24,517 nucleotides of DNA from DAOUEX01 sp034430235 (GCA_964478075.1 CAYZGO010000038.1:1-24517); one strand, 5' to 3'. Shown: positions 15,001 to 22,214, counted from the first letter of the stretch. Notes: a model not told the origin generated them from the letters alone. Program-made: numbers and translations.

Positions 15001-16836
15001 GAGGTGGTTCGCTACCGCCAGGATGGTACTCCGGTGGACGTCATCGCGGCCGGCTCCCCGATCCTGCTAGGGGACAAGTTGATCGGGGTTGTGGCCGTCT
15101 ACACCGACATCACAGAACGCAGGCGGATGGAGCGGGCGGTACGCGAAAGTGAGCGACGCCTTCGCAATCTGTTCGAAACGATGGCTGAGGGCGTGATTTT
15201 GATTGCCCCTGATGGTCAGATCGTCCAGGCTAACTATGCGGCAGAGCGCATCCTGGGGCTCGAGCGTTCGGAAATCGAAGGTCGCAATTACGTTGGTCCG
15301 GAGTGGGAGATCCTGCGCGCTGATCGAACGCCGATGCCACCGGAGGAGATGGCCGGTCCCCGTGCTATGAAGGAAAAGCGTCTGGTGAAGGACGTAGTAA
15401 TGGGCGTGAAGCAGTCAGACGGCTCCATCTCCTGGATCAACGTGAGCGCTGCACCGCTCATAGATGAGGCAGGCAAGCTTGGGGGAGTCGTCGGCACCTT
15501 CGTAGACATCACAGAGCGCAGGCGGGCGGAGCAATTGCTGCAAATGCTGAACGAGGTAGCTCTGTCCGTGGAGCAAGCCCTGACACATGAAGAGATATTT
15601 GCCGCCGTTGCGCAGAGGTTCGAGAGGATCGGGTTCTCATGCGTAGTTCTCCTCGCAGACGAGACCCAGAGCAGGTTGTTCCCCAGATACTTGGGCTACA
15701 AGGCTCGAGCGCTCAAGACTGCCGAGAAGTTGACGGGCGTCAAAGCCGAGAGCTTCTCCATACCTGTGGAAGCTGTAGCCTCATATAGAGACGTAGTCTG
15801 GGAGAGGAAGGCCTTCTTTTCAGAGAATATGGAAGAGGTTGTGCGACAGGCGTTACCTGCGCCCATAACGAGGTTCAGCGGACGAATAGTGAAAATGCTG
15901 GGACTCGCGAGATCCATCGTTGCTCCCCTCATAGTAGGGGACAAAGTCATCGGTGTGTTGTCCGTGCAGTCGGACGACCTGACGGAAGCGGACGTGCCGG
16001 CCATCACCGCTTTCGCCCATCAGGTGGCTGCCGCCTGGCGCAAGGCCGACTTGATGCAGGACTTGGAGACGAGCCTGGAAGACCTTAAGATCGGCCAGGC
16101 CCAGCTCCTCCAGGCGCAGAAGATGGAAGCAGTGGGGCTTCTTGGCGGGGGCGTGGCGCACGAGTTCAACAACCTCTTGACGGTGATGCAGGGCAACGCC
16201 GAGCTGGGCCTGGCCCAGGTGAAGCCAACCGAGGCGCTGCACAAGGAGCTGTCAGCCATCCAAAGGGCAGCCAAGCGGGCTGCGAAACTGACGAAACAAC
16301 TGCTGGCCTTCAGCCGGCGTCAAGCCTTGCAGCCGCAGGTTCTCGATCTCAACAGACTGATCACTGACTTCTCCGAGACGTTGGGCCGCATCATTGTTGG
16401 ACTGGATATCGAGGTCCAGGTCAAGCTGGCGCCCAAGTCGAGGCCTGTGCTTGCCGATGCAAGTACCCTGGAGCAGGTGTTGCTGAACCTGGCGCTGAAC
16501 GCGCGGGATGCCATGCCCGAGGGGGGAACGCTGAGCATAGAGACCGCGCAGGTGACGCTGGATGACGCCTACTGCCGCAGCCATCCCGATGCCAGGCCGG
16601 GGGACTACGTACGAGTAACCGTGGCCGACACGGGGGTCGGGATGGATGAAGCCACACGGGAGAACCTCTGCCAGCCGTTCTTTAGCACCAAGGCAGTAGG
16701 CAAAGGACCAGGGCTGGGCCTTGCGATGGTGTACGGGATTGTGAAACAGCACGATGGATTGATTGAGGTCTACAGCCAACTGGGTGAGGGGACGAGGTTT
16801 GAAATCTACCTTCCTGTGGCCCAGGCGGAGGAGTGA
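12073..16836 (+). CDS. Soluble multi-PAS/GAF sensor histidine kinase (1587 aa)
   Basis: ATG 12073 follows AAGGAGAT. No membrane segment is seen, so the sensor is cytoplasmic. Approximate domains: PAS 60-180, PAS 185-305, GAF 310-470, PAS 473-595, GAF-like 597-770 (with a C-x2-C-rich patch TCADCPL), PAS 777-895, PAS 896-1018, PAS 1022-1150, GAF 1156-1330, HisKA 1350-1415 and HATPase 1450-1580. Many PAS domains end in the usual DITERKRAE-type linker. The phosphoacceptor is H1363 in VAHEFNNLLTV; N box LNLALNARDAM, G1 ADTGVGMD and G2 GPGLGLAMVYG are intact. There is no receiver at the C-terminus. The kinase core is shared almost word for word with the kinase ending at 22104. It may be transcribed from the XRE promoter, since no promoter of its own is evident. 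Six PAS and three GAF suggest redox, gas or small-ligand sensing, but no ligand can be named. Confidence 0.93.
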   Translation: MNEHALLTPSGEQVNALIERLAEAEAAVQARAVGQTDTAVDSSTATCGLLREAQEALRDLENKCRALIGESNDAIYLLYDTEFETINSKFTELFGVTEEEARSPDFDFMRLVAPESRALVEERARKLAAGEELSSCYEFKAVSKDGRELFVETSVSYVPYRDGVAALGVLRDISERKRAEKALHESEEKYRTIFETTGTATAIIEEDTTISLANEEFVKLSGYSKEELEGKKSWTELVVQEDLQRMKEYHGLRRAEGKAAPREYEFRFADRQGNVRDVFLTIDVIPGTKKSIASLLDITARKRAEKARAATYRISEAAHAAEDLQELFSAIHQIVGELMPAKNFYIAVYNPATHMLHFPYFLDEYEEPPAPEKLGGGLTEYVLRTGEPLLASPEVFEELVEKGEVVSIGGPSIDWLGVPLKVGDKTIGVLVVQSYTEGVRFAEEGKDILALVSDQVAMAIERTRTEEALRQSEDRYRTILESVEEGYFEVDIAGNFTFFNDAMCEILGYARDEMTGMNNRQYMDEDNAKKVYQTFNRVYTTGEPSRAFDWEIVRKDGTRKSVEASVSLMTNSEGDGIGFRGIVRDVTERKRAEEKMKHLTLVLRAIRNVNQLITKEKHCDRLLEGVCDIFVETRGYHDAWIALVDESGSLVTTAETGLGESFVPVLERLKRGELTACGRRALSQASAVLVEDPLSTCADCPLSDKYGGRGAMTMRLEHRGKVYGLLAVSVPADLIVEDEEQALFKEAAGDIAFALHSMELEEAHMRADDQLRQLKEFNEGIVQGVAEALLIEDAEGIITFVNPALEEMLGYTSDELAGCHWGKVIPQSEIELVQAKTSQRPAGVRDQYETRLLSKDGREIPVLVSARPMFEEGTFAGVLSACTDITGRKRLEAEIEERRLYLESVLGSAPDAIVALDSQHKVQEWNEGAEKLFGYSAEEARGRNLDDLITGSERKTFEEATAFTRQVLAGEPLPPTEVVRYRQDGTPVDVIAAGSPILLGDKLIGVVAVYTDITERRRMERAVRESERRLRNLFETMAEGVILIAPDGQIVQANYAAERILGLERSEIEGRNYVGPEWEILRADRTPMPPEEMAGPRAMKEKRLVKDVVMGVKQSDGSISWINVSAAPLIDEAGKLGGVVGTFVDITERRRAEQLLQMLNEVALSVEQALTHEEIFAAVAQRFERIGFSCVVLLADETQSRLFPRYLGYKARALKTAEKLTGVKAESFSIPVEAVASYRDVVWERKAFFSENMEEVVRQALPAPITRFSGRIVKMLGLARSIVAPLIVGDKVIGVLSVQSDDLTEADVPAITAFAHQVAAAWRKADLMQDLETSLEDLKIGQAQLLQAQKMEAVGLLGGGVAHEFNNLLTVMQGNAELGLAQVKPTEALHKELSAIQRAAKRAAKLTKQLLAFSRRQALQPQVLDLNRLITDFSETLGRIIVGLDIEVQVKLAPKSRPVLADASTLEQVLLNLALNARDAMPEGGTLSIETAQVTLDDAYCRSHPDARPGDYVRVTVADTGVGMDEATRENLCQPFFSTKAVGKGPGLGLAMVYGIVKQHDGLIEVYSQLGEGTRFEIYLPVAQAEE
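14401..14739 (+). repeat. PAS cassette copy 1 (shared with 20998-21336)
   Basis: This part of the 1587-aa kinase (PAS 4, EFNEGIVQGVAEALLIED and onward to the ITGRKR linker) aligns without gaps to 20998-21336 in the second kinase. By eye it is roughly 80% identical in DNA, clearly a homologous module but more diverged than the kinase cores. Confidence 0.8.
16485..16785 (+). repeat. 301-bp identical kinase-core segment, copy 1
   Basis: Bases 16485-16785 are identical, by direct reading, to 21753-22053 (offset 5268). They encode the HATPase region from the N box to just before the last strands. Flanking bases diverge on both sides, though similarity continues upstream through HisKA. Confidence 0.92.
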
Positions 16837-16862
16837 GAGAAGGGTGAAGCGGGTGCCTGGCA

Positions 16863-17266
16863 GTGCCATATTGTTACAGGGGACATGGGCACGCGAACCC
16901 GTTCAAGGACAAACACCGGGTGCAATCGGCGAGGATGCGCGGGTGGGATTATGCAGGCCCAGGTTGGTATTTCGTCACACTGTGTACAGGGGGCGGCGAA
17001 TGTTCCTTTGGCGATGTGGTGGACGGTGAGCTGCATCTGTCGCCAATTGGTGAGATTGCCGGTCTGCATTGGGAGGAGATTGCCAGCCATCTTCCAAATG
17101 CGAGCGTGGATGCCTTTGTCGTTATGCCCAATCACATAGATGGGGTTGTCATCATCGAGAAGCCGTAGAGACGTTGCCTCGCCAAACAGACGGCGAGACT
17201 GCGCATGCGAAGTCCTGCCATCTTTGGGGCAGGGCAAAGTCCTGCCATCTTTGGGGCAGGGCAAAG
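16863..17266 (+). pseudogene. RAYT/Y1 (IS200-like) transposase remnant
   Basis: A GTG-started frame encodes 101 aa matching the N-terminal half of REP-associated tyrosine transposases: RMRGWDYAGPGWYFVTLCT, a FGDVVDGELHLSPIG strand pair and MPNHIDGVVII. The family has the HUH motif as MPNHIHG; here the second His is Asp. The frame stops at 17166-17168, while shifting one base restores the expected continuation VETLPRQTDGE followed by a repeated KSCHLWGRA. The catalytic Tyr half is missing. It is therefore a frameshifted, truncated, inactive copy lodged between the large kinase and the receiver-PAS gene. A related remnant lies at 23042. Confidence 0.8.
17210..17263 (+). repeat. 27-bp tandem repeat (two copies) with hairpin
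   Basis: Two exact 27-bp units follow directly and a third begins (aagtc). Each contains CCTGCC, an 8-nt loop and GGCAGG, so each can fold into a hairpin. In the RAYT continuation frame a unit reads KSCHLWGRA. It lies just upstream of the receiver-PAS gene, 60 bp before its ATG. Confidence 0.85.
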
Positions 17267-17322
17267 TCTACGGTGGAGCGGGTAGAAATGACAGAATCAA
17301 TGAAGGAGAGAGAGGCAGGAAT

Positions 17323-18891
17323 ATGAAGGTACTCATCGTGGATCCCAAGACGAAAAGGCTTCTTGAGACTTCGCGTATTCTCGAACTGGCTGGTTACCAG
17401 GTTATGGGAGCTGCTACGGGGCGTGAATGTCTGCGCATTGCCAGAGAAAAGCGCCCGGACTTGATTCTGCTGGGTATGGCGCTGTCCGATATCAGTGGCA
17501 TTGACCTGGCGAAGCAAATCAAGAGAGATCCGGGGCTAGCACGCATCCACGTGGCTTTACTCTCTGCGGCCGAAACCCCATCGTCCATACGAGCCCGGGG
17601 CATGGAAAGTGGGGCGGATGAATGCATTGAGCGCGACATGCCGAAGCGAGAGTTCCTGGCCCGCGTTGCAGCTATGCTCCGTCGCAAAGAGGCGGAGGAT
17701 GCACTACGGGTTTCCCAGCAGGAATGGGAAGCGGCTTTCCATGCCATTGGGGATCCTGTTTTCGTGACAGATCTGGAATTCAGAATCCTGCACTGCAACC
17801 TGGCCATGGCGAGATTCCTTGGCGAAGCACCCAGCAAGGTCATTGGCCGCTATTGCTACGAGCTTGTGCATGGCGCGCCTGAACCCATAGCAGCGTGTCT
17901 CCTCAATCGCGTGCGTGAGACGCAGGTCAGGGAGAGCTTGGTTGTGGCAATACGCGACCGGTGGCTTTGTTTTTCTGTGGATCCGCTGCTGGATGAAGAT
18001 GATAACCTGGTTGGGAGCGTTCACATCCTGACTGACGTCACTGAGCACCGTCGGGTAGAGGGCGCGCTGGCCCAGGCGCGCGCCGATATGGACAAGCAGA
18101 CGGAAGAACACGGTGCTGCACTGGCTGCGGTTGAGGAAAGGCTGCAGACAGAGCTTGCGGACCGCCAGGGCGTAGAGGAAGCGCTGGCCCAGGCGCGCGC
18201 CGAGATGGAGAAGCAGACGGAAGAACACGGTGCTGCACTGGGTGCGGCTGAGGAAAGGCTGCAAGCCGAGGTTGGGGAGCGCAAGCAAGTGGAAGAGGCG
18301 CTGGCCCAGGCGCGCGCCGAGATGGAGAAGCAGACGGAAGAACACGGTGCTGNNNNNNNNNNNNNNNNNNNNNNNNNNNNNNNNNNNNNNNNNNNNNNNN
18401 NNNNNNNNNNNNNNNNNNNNNNNNNNNNNNNNNNNNNNNNNNNNNNNNNNNNGATGGAGAAGCAGGCAGAGGAACATCGCGCTGCACTGGGTGCGGCTGA
18501 GGAAAGGCTGCAAGCCGAGGTTGGGGAGCGCAAGCAAGTGGAAGAGGCGCTGGCCCAGGCGCGCGCCGAGATGGAGAAGCAGGCAGAGGAACATCGCGCT
18601 GCACTGGGTGCGGCTGAGGAAAGGTTGCAGACAGAGCTTGCGGAGCGCAAGCAAGTGGAAGAGGCGCTGGCCCACACGCGCGCCGAGATGGAGAAGCAGA
18701 CTGAAGAGCACCGTGCTGCACTGGGTGGGGCTGAGGAAAGGCTGCAGACAGAGCTTGCGGAGCGCCAGGGCGTAGAGGAGGCGCTGGCCCAGGCGCGCGC
18801 CGAGGTGGCGAAGCAGGCAGATGCACTGGCTGCGGCTGAGGGAGCGCTCCGAGCTGGGCTAAGCGCCATCGCGCCGGACAAAGCATCGTAG
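17323..18891 (+). CDS. Degenerate receiver, PAS and long repeated coiled coil
   Basis: ATG 17323 (MKVLIVDPKTKR) follows AGGCAGGA; about 522 aa are visible across the sequencing gap. Residues 1-120 have the receiver fold, but the phosphoacceptor position is Gly (LILLGMALSDISG, G51 where Asp is expected), the acidic pair is reduced (VDP), and the conserved Lys is Arg (ECIERDMP). It is thus a pseudo-receiver, probably unable to take phosphate. Residues about 130-243 are a PAS domain (HAIGDPVFVTDLEFRILHCN, YCYELVHG). From residue 245 on it is made of 39-aa coiled-coil units (VEEALAQARAEMEKQ, AAEERLQ). No kinase or output domain follows. It may work as a phosphorylation-independent scaffold or dimeric sensor linking to the neighbouring kinases (inference). 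Confidence 0.85.
   Translation: MKVLIVDPKTKRLLETSRILELAGYQVMGAATGRECLRIAREKRPDLILLGMALSDISGIDLAKQIKRDPGLARIHVALLSAAETPSSIRARGMESGADECIERDMPKREFLARVAAMLRRKEAEDALRVSQQEWEAAFHAIGDPVFVTDLEFRILHCNLAMARFLGEAPSKVIGRYCYELVHGAPEPIAACLLNRVRETQVRESLVVAIRDRWLCFSVDPLLDEDDNLVGSVHILTDVTEHRRVEGALAQARADMDKQTEEHGAALAAVEERLQTELADRQGVEEALAQARAEMEKQTEEHGAALGAAEERLQAEVGERKQVEEALAQARAEMEKQTEEHGAXXXXXXXXXXXXXXXXXXXXXXXXXXXXXXXXXXMEKQAEEHRAALGAAEERLQAEVGERKQVEEALAQARAEMEKQAEEHRAALGAAEERLQTELAERKQVEEALAHTRAEMEKQTEEHRAALGGAEERLQTELAERQGVEEALAQARAEVAKQADALAAAEGALRAGLSAIAPDKAS
18055..18888 (+). repeat. 117-bp tandem repeats encoding 39-aa coiled-coil units
   Basis: Unit starts can be read at 18055, 18172, 18289, then after the gap 18538, 18655 and 18772; consecutive visible starts are exactly 117 bp apart. 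Each unit encodes V-E-E/G-A-L-A-x-A/T-R-A and then E-E-R-L-Q. Some pairs are nearly identical in DNA, which suggests recent unit duplication. The last unit is diverged and runs to the stop. Confidence 0.95.
18353..18452. other. Assembly gap of exactly 100 N inside the repeat array
   Basis: A run of exactly 100 N, the usual placeholder for a gap, replaces repeat sequence. The flanking unit starts (18289 and 18538) are 249 bp apart, not a multiple of 117. Restoring register predicts a real gap of 85 bp, or 85 plus multiples of 117. Both 100 and 85+117n leave the same reading frame, so the ORF across the gap is still credible. Confidence 0.97.
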
Positions 18892-18919
18892 GCCCGTCTT
18901 AGACATAGAACCCGGACAC

Positions 18920-18982
18920 GGCAGGCTGAACTCCTCGCGTAGCATTCCTGAAGCGAAGCGGAGGGGGCACGCTCAGCCTGCC
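18920..18982. repeat. 10-bp inverted repeat flanking a 43-bp segment
   Basis: ggcaggctga (18920-18929) and tcagcctgcc (18973-18982) are perfect inverse copies. They lie just after the receiver-PAS-coil stop and enclose cctcgcgtagcattcctgaa-like sequence of the sort seen in dispersed intergenic repeats. There is no T-run. It may serve as an mRNA end structure or be a small mobile repeat. Confidence 0.5.
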
Positions 18983-19072
18983 ACAGGACGAGGGGACAGT
19001 AGGGCGGCATTTCGCAGCCACCGCTTCTCTGAGCTGCCCCACGCAGAACGGAGAGCGTCCCACTGGCCAAAG

Positions 19073-19345
19073 GTGAGGGACAAGGAGCGAGTTGATCTGG
19101 TAATTGTGGACGCAGTGATGCCGAAGCTTTCAGGGCAGAAGGCGTACGAGGCCATGTGCGCGCTTCGTCCTGATGTGCCGGTGTTGTACATTACTGGTTA
19201 CAGTACAGAGATGGTGGGGTAAGCTCTTGGGTCGGACATAGGAGTGCCTGTGTTGCAGAAGCCCTTTGCTATCGAGGAGCTTGGGCGCAATGTGCGTGAA
19301 GTACTAGACGAAGCGCGCAGGTCGCCAGTCAGTGGCAATGGTTGA
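19073..19345 (+). pseudogene. Receiver-domain remnant with in-frame stop
   Basis: From GTG 19073 the frame reads VRDKERVDLVIVDAVMPKLS, then GQKAYEAMCALRPDVPVLYI and TGYSTEMVG, then TAA at 19220. The same frame continues ALGSDIGVPVLQKPFAIEEL and NVREVLDEARR to TGA 19345. This is the second half of a response-regulator receiver: phosphoacceptor Asp (IVDAVMP), Thr (ITGY) and Lys (LQKPF) are all present. The first strand and acidic pair are missing, and one stop codon interrupts it. It resembles the C-terminal receiver of hybrid kinases. No ribosome-binding site or start is evident, so it is probably decayed. Confidence 0.75.
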
Positions 19346-19392
19346 GGGGACAGTCCGGGTGCTTACACGTCGGATGTAGCAAGCGAGGAATT

Positions 19393-22104
19393 ATGAGCCT
19401 CTGGCAGAAGACACTTTTGATGGTCAGCGTGATGGCGCTTGTGCTCGTTGGCGCAGCGTATGGCGGCCAGCGTTTTCTCATCATGGGCACTTTTCTAGAG
19501 CTGGAGAAGCAGAACACGCAGCGCAACGTCGAGCGTGCTCTCAAGGTCATCGCGAATGAAATCCAGCATCTCGACATCGTGGTCAGCGATTGGGCAGCCT
19601 GGGATGACACCTATGAATTCGTGGTAGATGGAAACGAGGATTACATACAGAGCAACTTTGTTGACGAAACCTTCACCGGCTATGGAATCAATATTATCAT
19701 CGTTGTGGATTCAACGGCCGAGATCATCTTTGCCAAAGGCTTTGACTTGGCCAATGAAGAGGAGATGTTCATCCCGGAATTCTCACGGGAAGAATTGTAC
19801 TCTGGTCATCCTCTCCTCAGTCATACGGATACTGAGAGCAGCATCGCCGGCCTCATTCTGCTCTCTGATGGTCCTATGCTTGTCGCTTCGCGGCCCATTC
19901 TCACCAGTGATGAGCGAGGACCGATCCGCGGGACTTTCCTGATGGGGCGTCTCGTAGATGAAGAGGTCATCCAGCAATGGGCAGAAATGGCGCAACTTTC
20001 TCTCACTCTGCAACACATTACTGACCCGCAACTGCCGTCCGATTTCCAGTTGGCCAAGTCGTCTCTCTCGTCTGGGGAGTCAGTCTTTGTGCAGCCCTTG
20101 AATGAGGTATCTGCGGCGGGATATGCACTGCTCCGTGACATCCATGGTGATCCCGCACTCATCCTGAGGAGTGATCACCCTAGAAACATCTACCATTATG
20201 GCCTGGCGAGCTCTCGATACCTGGCAACCGCCGCAGGTCTTGTTGTTCTTGCTTTTGGCGTGATGAGCTTGTTACTCCTTGAGCGGGTGGTGCTGTCGCG
20301 TGTGAGCGATCTCGCTCGACAGGTCCGCCGCGTAGGTGAAACGGGTGATCTGTCTGCACGCGTGTCTTTGAAGGGGCGGGATGCAATTACGGGGCTGGCC
20401 GACCGCATCAACGACATGCTGTCTGACCTGCAGCAGGGTTGGGACTTTCTCCGCCGGCGCGAACGGTACATGCGGGGGCTGGCCGAAGCAGCACAAGCTC
20501 TCCTCTTGCCTTCCGCCGATACCGCTCGCCCAGCCTTCCTGCAAGCGCTCGGCCAGGCGACCCGAGCCAGCCGGGCTTATGTCTGTCTCAATTATCGGGG
20601 GCCGGGCGGGGAGCTCCTGACCACACAGGTAGCCCAATGGTGTGCAGAAGAGATTGAGCCCCAGATAGATAATCCCGGTCTGCAGAAGTTTCCATTGGCC
20701 ACGGGCGGCTTTCAGCGCTGGATTGATACCCTGTCGCGCGGTGAAGCCATCAGCGGTCTTGTGGCCGAGTTCCCCCCCGCGGAGCGGGCAGTCCTTGAAA
20801 CTCGAGGCATCAAAGCGATCCTCGCATTACCCCTGCTTCTGGATGGCGCTTTCGCCGGCTTTCTCGGCTTTGACCGATGTGCTGCGGCGCAGGGATGGAT
20901 GGCATCAGAAGCAGACTTGCTGCGCATGGCTGCTGCCGGTCTCAGTCAGACGCTCAAGCGCAAGCGGGCGGAGGAGGAGCTTCGCCAAGTCAAGGAGTTC
21001 AACGAAGGTATTGTGCGCGGTGTGGCCGAGGCTCTGCTGATCGAGAATTCGGAAGGTATGATCGCCTTTGTCAACCCAGCGCTGGAGGAGCTGCTTAGTT
21101 ACACCGCTGATGAGCTGGCTGGCTGCCATTGGCGGAAGATTGTGCCCGAAGGGGAAATCGAATTGGTGCAGGCCAGGACCTCTCAACGCCCGGCTGACGT
21201 CCGTGACCAGTACGAGACCCGGCTGCTGAGCAAAGACGGCCGCGAGATACCAGTGCTGGTCAGTGCTCGTGCATTGTTTGAGGAGGGGACCTTTACTGGC
21301 GTTCTGTCCGCCTTCACCGACATCACTGCGCGCAAGCGCGCGGAGGAGGAGAGGAGGCAGCTGGAAGCGCAGTTGCACCAGGCGCAGAAGATGGAAGCCG
21401 TGGGGCTTCTTGCCGGGGGCGTGGCGCACGAGTTCAACAACCTGTTGACGGTGATGCAGGGCAACGCCGAGCTGGGCCTGGCCCAGGTGGAGCCAGGGCA
21501 TACGCCGTACAAAGAGTTGTCAGCCATCCAAAGGGCAGCCAAGCGGGCTGCGAAGCTGACGAAACAACTGCTGGCCTTCAGCCGGCGTCAAGCCTTGCAG
21601 CCGCAGGTTGTCAACCTCAACAGACTGGTCACCGACTTCTCCGAGACGTTGGGCCGCATCATTGTTGGACTCGATATCGAGGTCCAGGTCAAGCTGGCGC
21701 CCAAGTTGGGGTCTGTGCTTGCCGATGCAAGTACCCTGGAGCAGGTGTTGACGAACCTGGCGCTGAACGCGCGGGATGCCATGCCCGAGGGGGGAACGCT
21801 GAGCATAGAGACCGCGCAGGTGACGCTGGATGACGCCTACTGCCGCAGCCATCCCGATGCCAGGCCGGGGGACTACGTACGAGTAACCGTGGCCGACACG
21901 GGGGTCGGGATGGATGAAGCCACACGGGAGAACCTCTGCCAGCCGTTCTTTAGCACCAAGGCAGTAGGCAAAGGACCAGGGCTGGGCCTTGCGATGGTGT
22001 ACGGGATTGTGAAACAGCACGATGGATTGATTGAGGTCTACAGCCAACTGGGTAAGGGGACGAGGTTTGTAATTCACCTTCCTGTGCACCAGATAGATAC
22101 GTAA
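19393..22104 (+). CDS. Membrane histidine kinase: CHASE4-like, HAMP, GAF, PAS
   Basis: ATG 19393 with GCGAGGAA is preferred over an upstream TTG, giving 903 aa. TM1 is at about residues 7-26. The extracytoplasmic domain (27-275) resembles CHASE4 (DWAAWDDTYEFVVDGNEDYI). TM2 at about 276-298 is followed by HAMP (299-350), a GAF-like domain (about 380-525), a PAS domain (535-648), HisKA with H679 in VAHEFNNLLTV, and HATPase (N box LALNARDAM near 786, G1 ADTGVGMD near 835, G2 GPGLGLAMVYG). All motifs are intact and there is no C-terminal receiver. The PAS and kinase core are shared with the 1587-aa kinase. The stop codon TAA (22102-22104) is also the first three bases of a MITE-like element. CHASE4 domains sense extracellular signals; the ligand is unknown. 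Confidence 0.92.
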   Translation: MSLWQKTLLMVSVMALVLVGAAYGGQRFLIMGTFLELEKQNTQRNVERALKVIANEIQHLDIVVSDWAAWDDTYEFVVDGNEDYIQSNFVDETFTGYGINIIIVVDSTAEIIFAKGFDLANEEEMFIPEFSREELYSGHPLLSHTDTESSIAGLILLSDGPMLVASRPILTSDERGPIRGTFLMGRLVDEEVIQQWAEMAQLSLTLQHITDPQLPSDFQLAKSSLSSGESVFVQPLNEVSAAGYALLRDIHGDPALILRSDHPRNIYHYGLASSRYLATAAGLVVLAFGVMSLLLLERVVLSRVSDLARQVRRVGETGDLSARVSLKGRDAITGLADRINDMLSDLQQGWDFLRRRERYMRGLAEAAQALLLPSADTARPAFLQALGQATRASRAYVCLNYRGPGGELLTTQVAQWCAEEIEPQIDNPGLQKFPLATGGFQRWIDTLSRGEAISGLVAEFPPAERAVLETRGIKAILALPLLLDGAFAGFLGFDRCAAAQGWMASEADLLRMAAAGLSQTLKRKRAEEELRQVKEFNEGIVRGVAEALLIENSEGMIAFVNPALEELLSYTADELAGCHWRKIVPEGEIELVQARTSQRPADVRDQYETRLLSKDGREIPVLVSARALFEEGTFTGVLSAFTDITARKRAEEERRQLEAQLHQAQKMEAVGLLAGGVAHEFNNLLTVMQGNAELGLAQVEPGHTPYKELSAIQRAAKRAAKLTKQLLAFSRRQALQPQVVNLNRLVTDFSETLGRIIVGLDIEVQVKLAPKLGSVLADASTLEQVLTNLALNARDAMPEGGTLSIETAQVTLDDAYCRSHPDARPGDYVRVTVADTGVGMDEATRENLCQPFFSTKAVGKGPGLGLAMVYGIVKQHDGLIEVYSQLGKGTRFVIHLPVHQIDT
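20998..21336 (+). repeat. PAS cassette copy 2 (shared with 14401-14739)
   Basis: Gap-free alignment to the fourth PAS of the 1587-aa kinase, roughly 80% DNA identity by eye. Both copies contain SQRPA, QYETRLLSKDGREIPVLVSA and the following linker. Confidence 0.8.
21753..22053 (+). repeat. 301-bp identical kinase-core segment, copy 2
   Basis: Identical by direct reading to 16485-16785 (offset 5268) within the HATPase region of the second kinase. The first differences are at 21751-21752 upstream and 22054 downstream. Confidence 0.92.
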
Positions 22105-22214
22105 GAGCGTGTCTTAGAAGTGTGCCTCTAGACCTCGGAGGTCTTCAAGAGCATTCACAAGACCTCCGAGGTCTGAAAAAGAAGCTAGGTTTGGACTTGT
22201 CAGACACCCTCTAA
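22102..22214. mobile_element. MITE-like element A with perfect internal palindromes
   Basis: A 113-bp non-coding element is bounded by imperfect terminal inverted repeats: taagagcgtgtct at 22102 and agacaccctctaa ending 22214 (11 of 13 matching). Inside, agacctcggaggtctt (22130-22145) and its exact inverse (22159-22174) form a 16-bp stem; each arm is itself near-palindromic (gacctcNgaggtc). The left end supplies the stop codon of the CHASE4-like kinase. It could also act as a transcription-end hairpin for that gene. Confidence 0.65.

Noticed and set aside
16806..17264. 152-aa minus-strand ORF over the RAYT remnant
   Set aside because: The plus-strand frame has clear transposase similarity; the minus frame is its shadow.
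18021..19070. Long minus-strand open frames opposite the coiled-coil repeats (up to 349 aa)
   Set aside because: They are shadows of the GC-rich 117-bp repeats; compositions are Ser/Ala/Cys/Arg-rich with no domain, and they cross the N gap.
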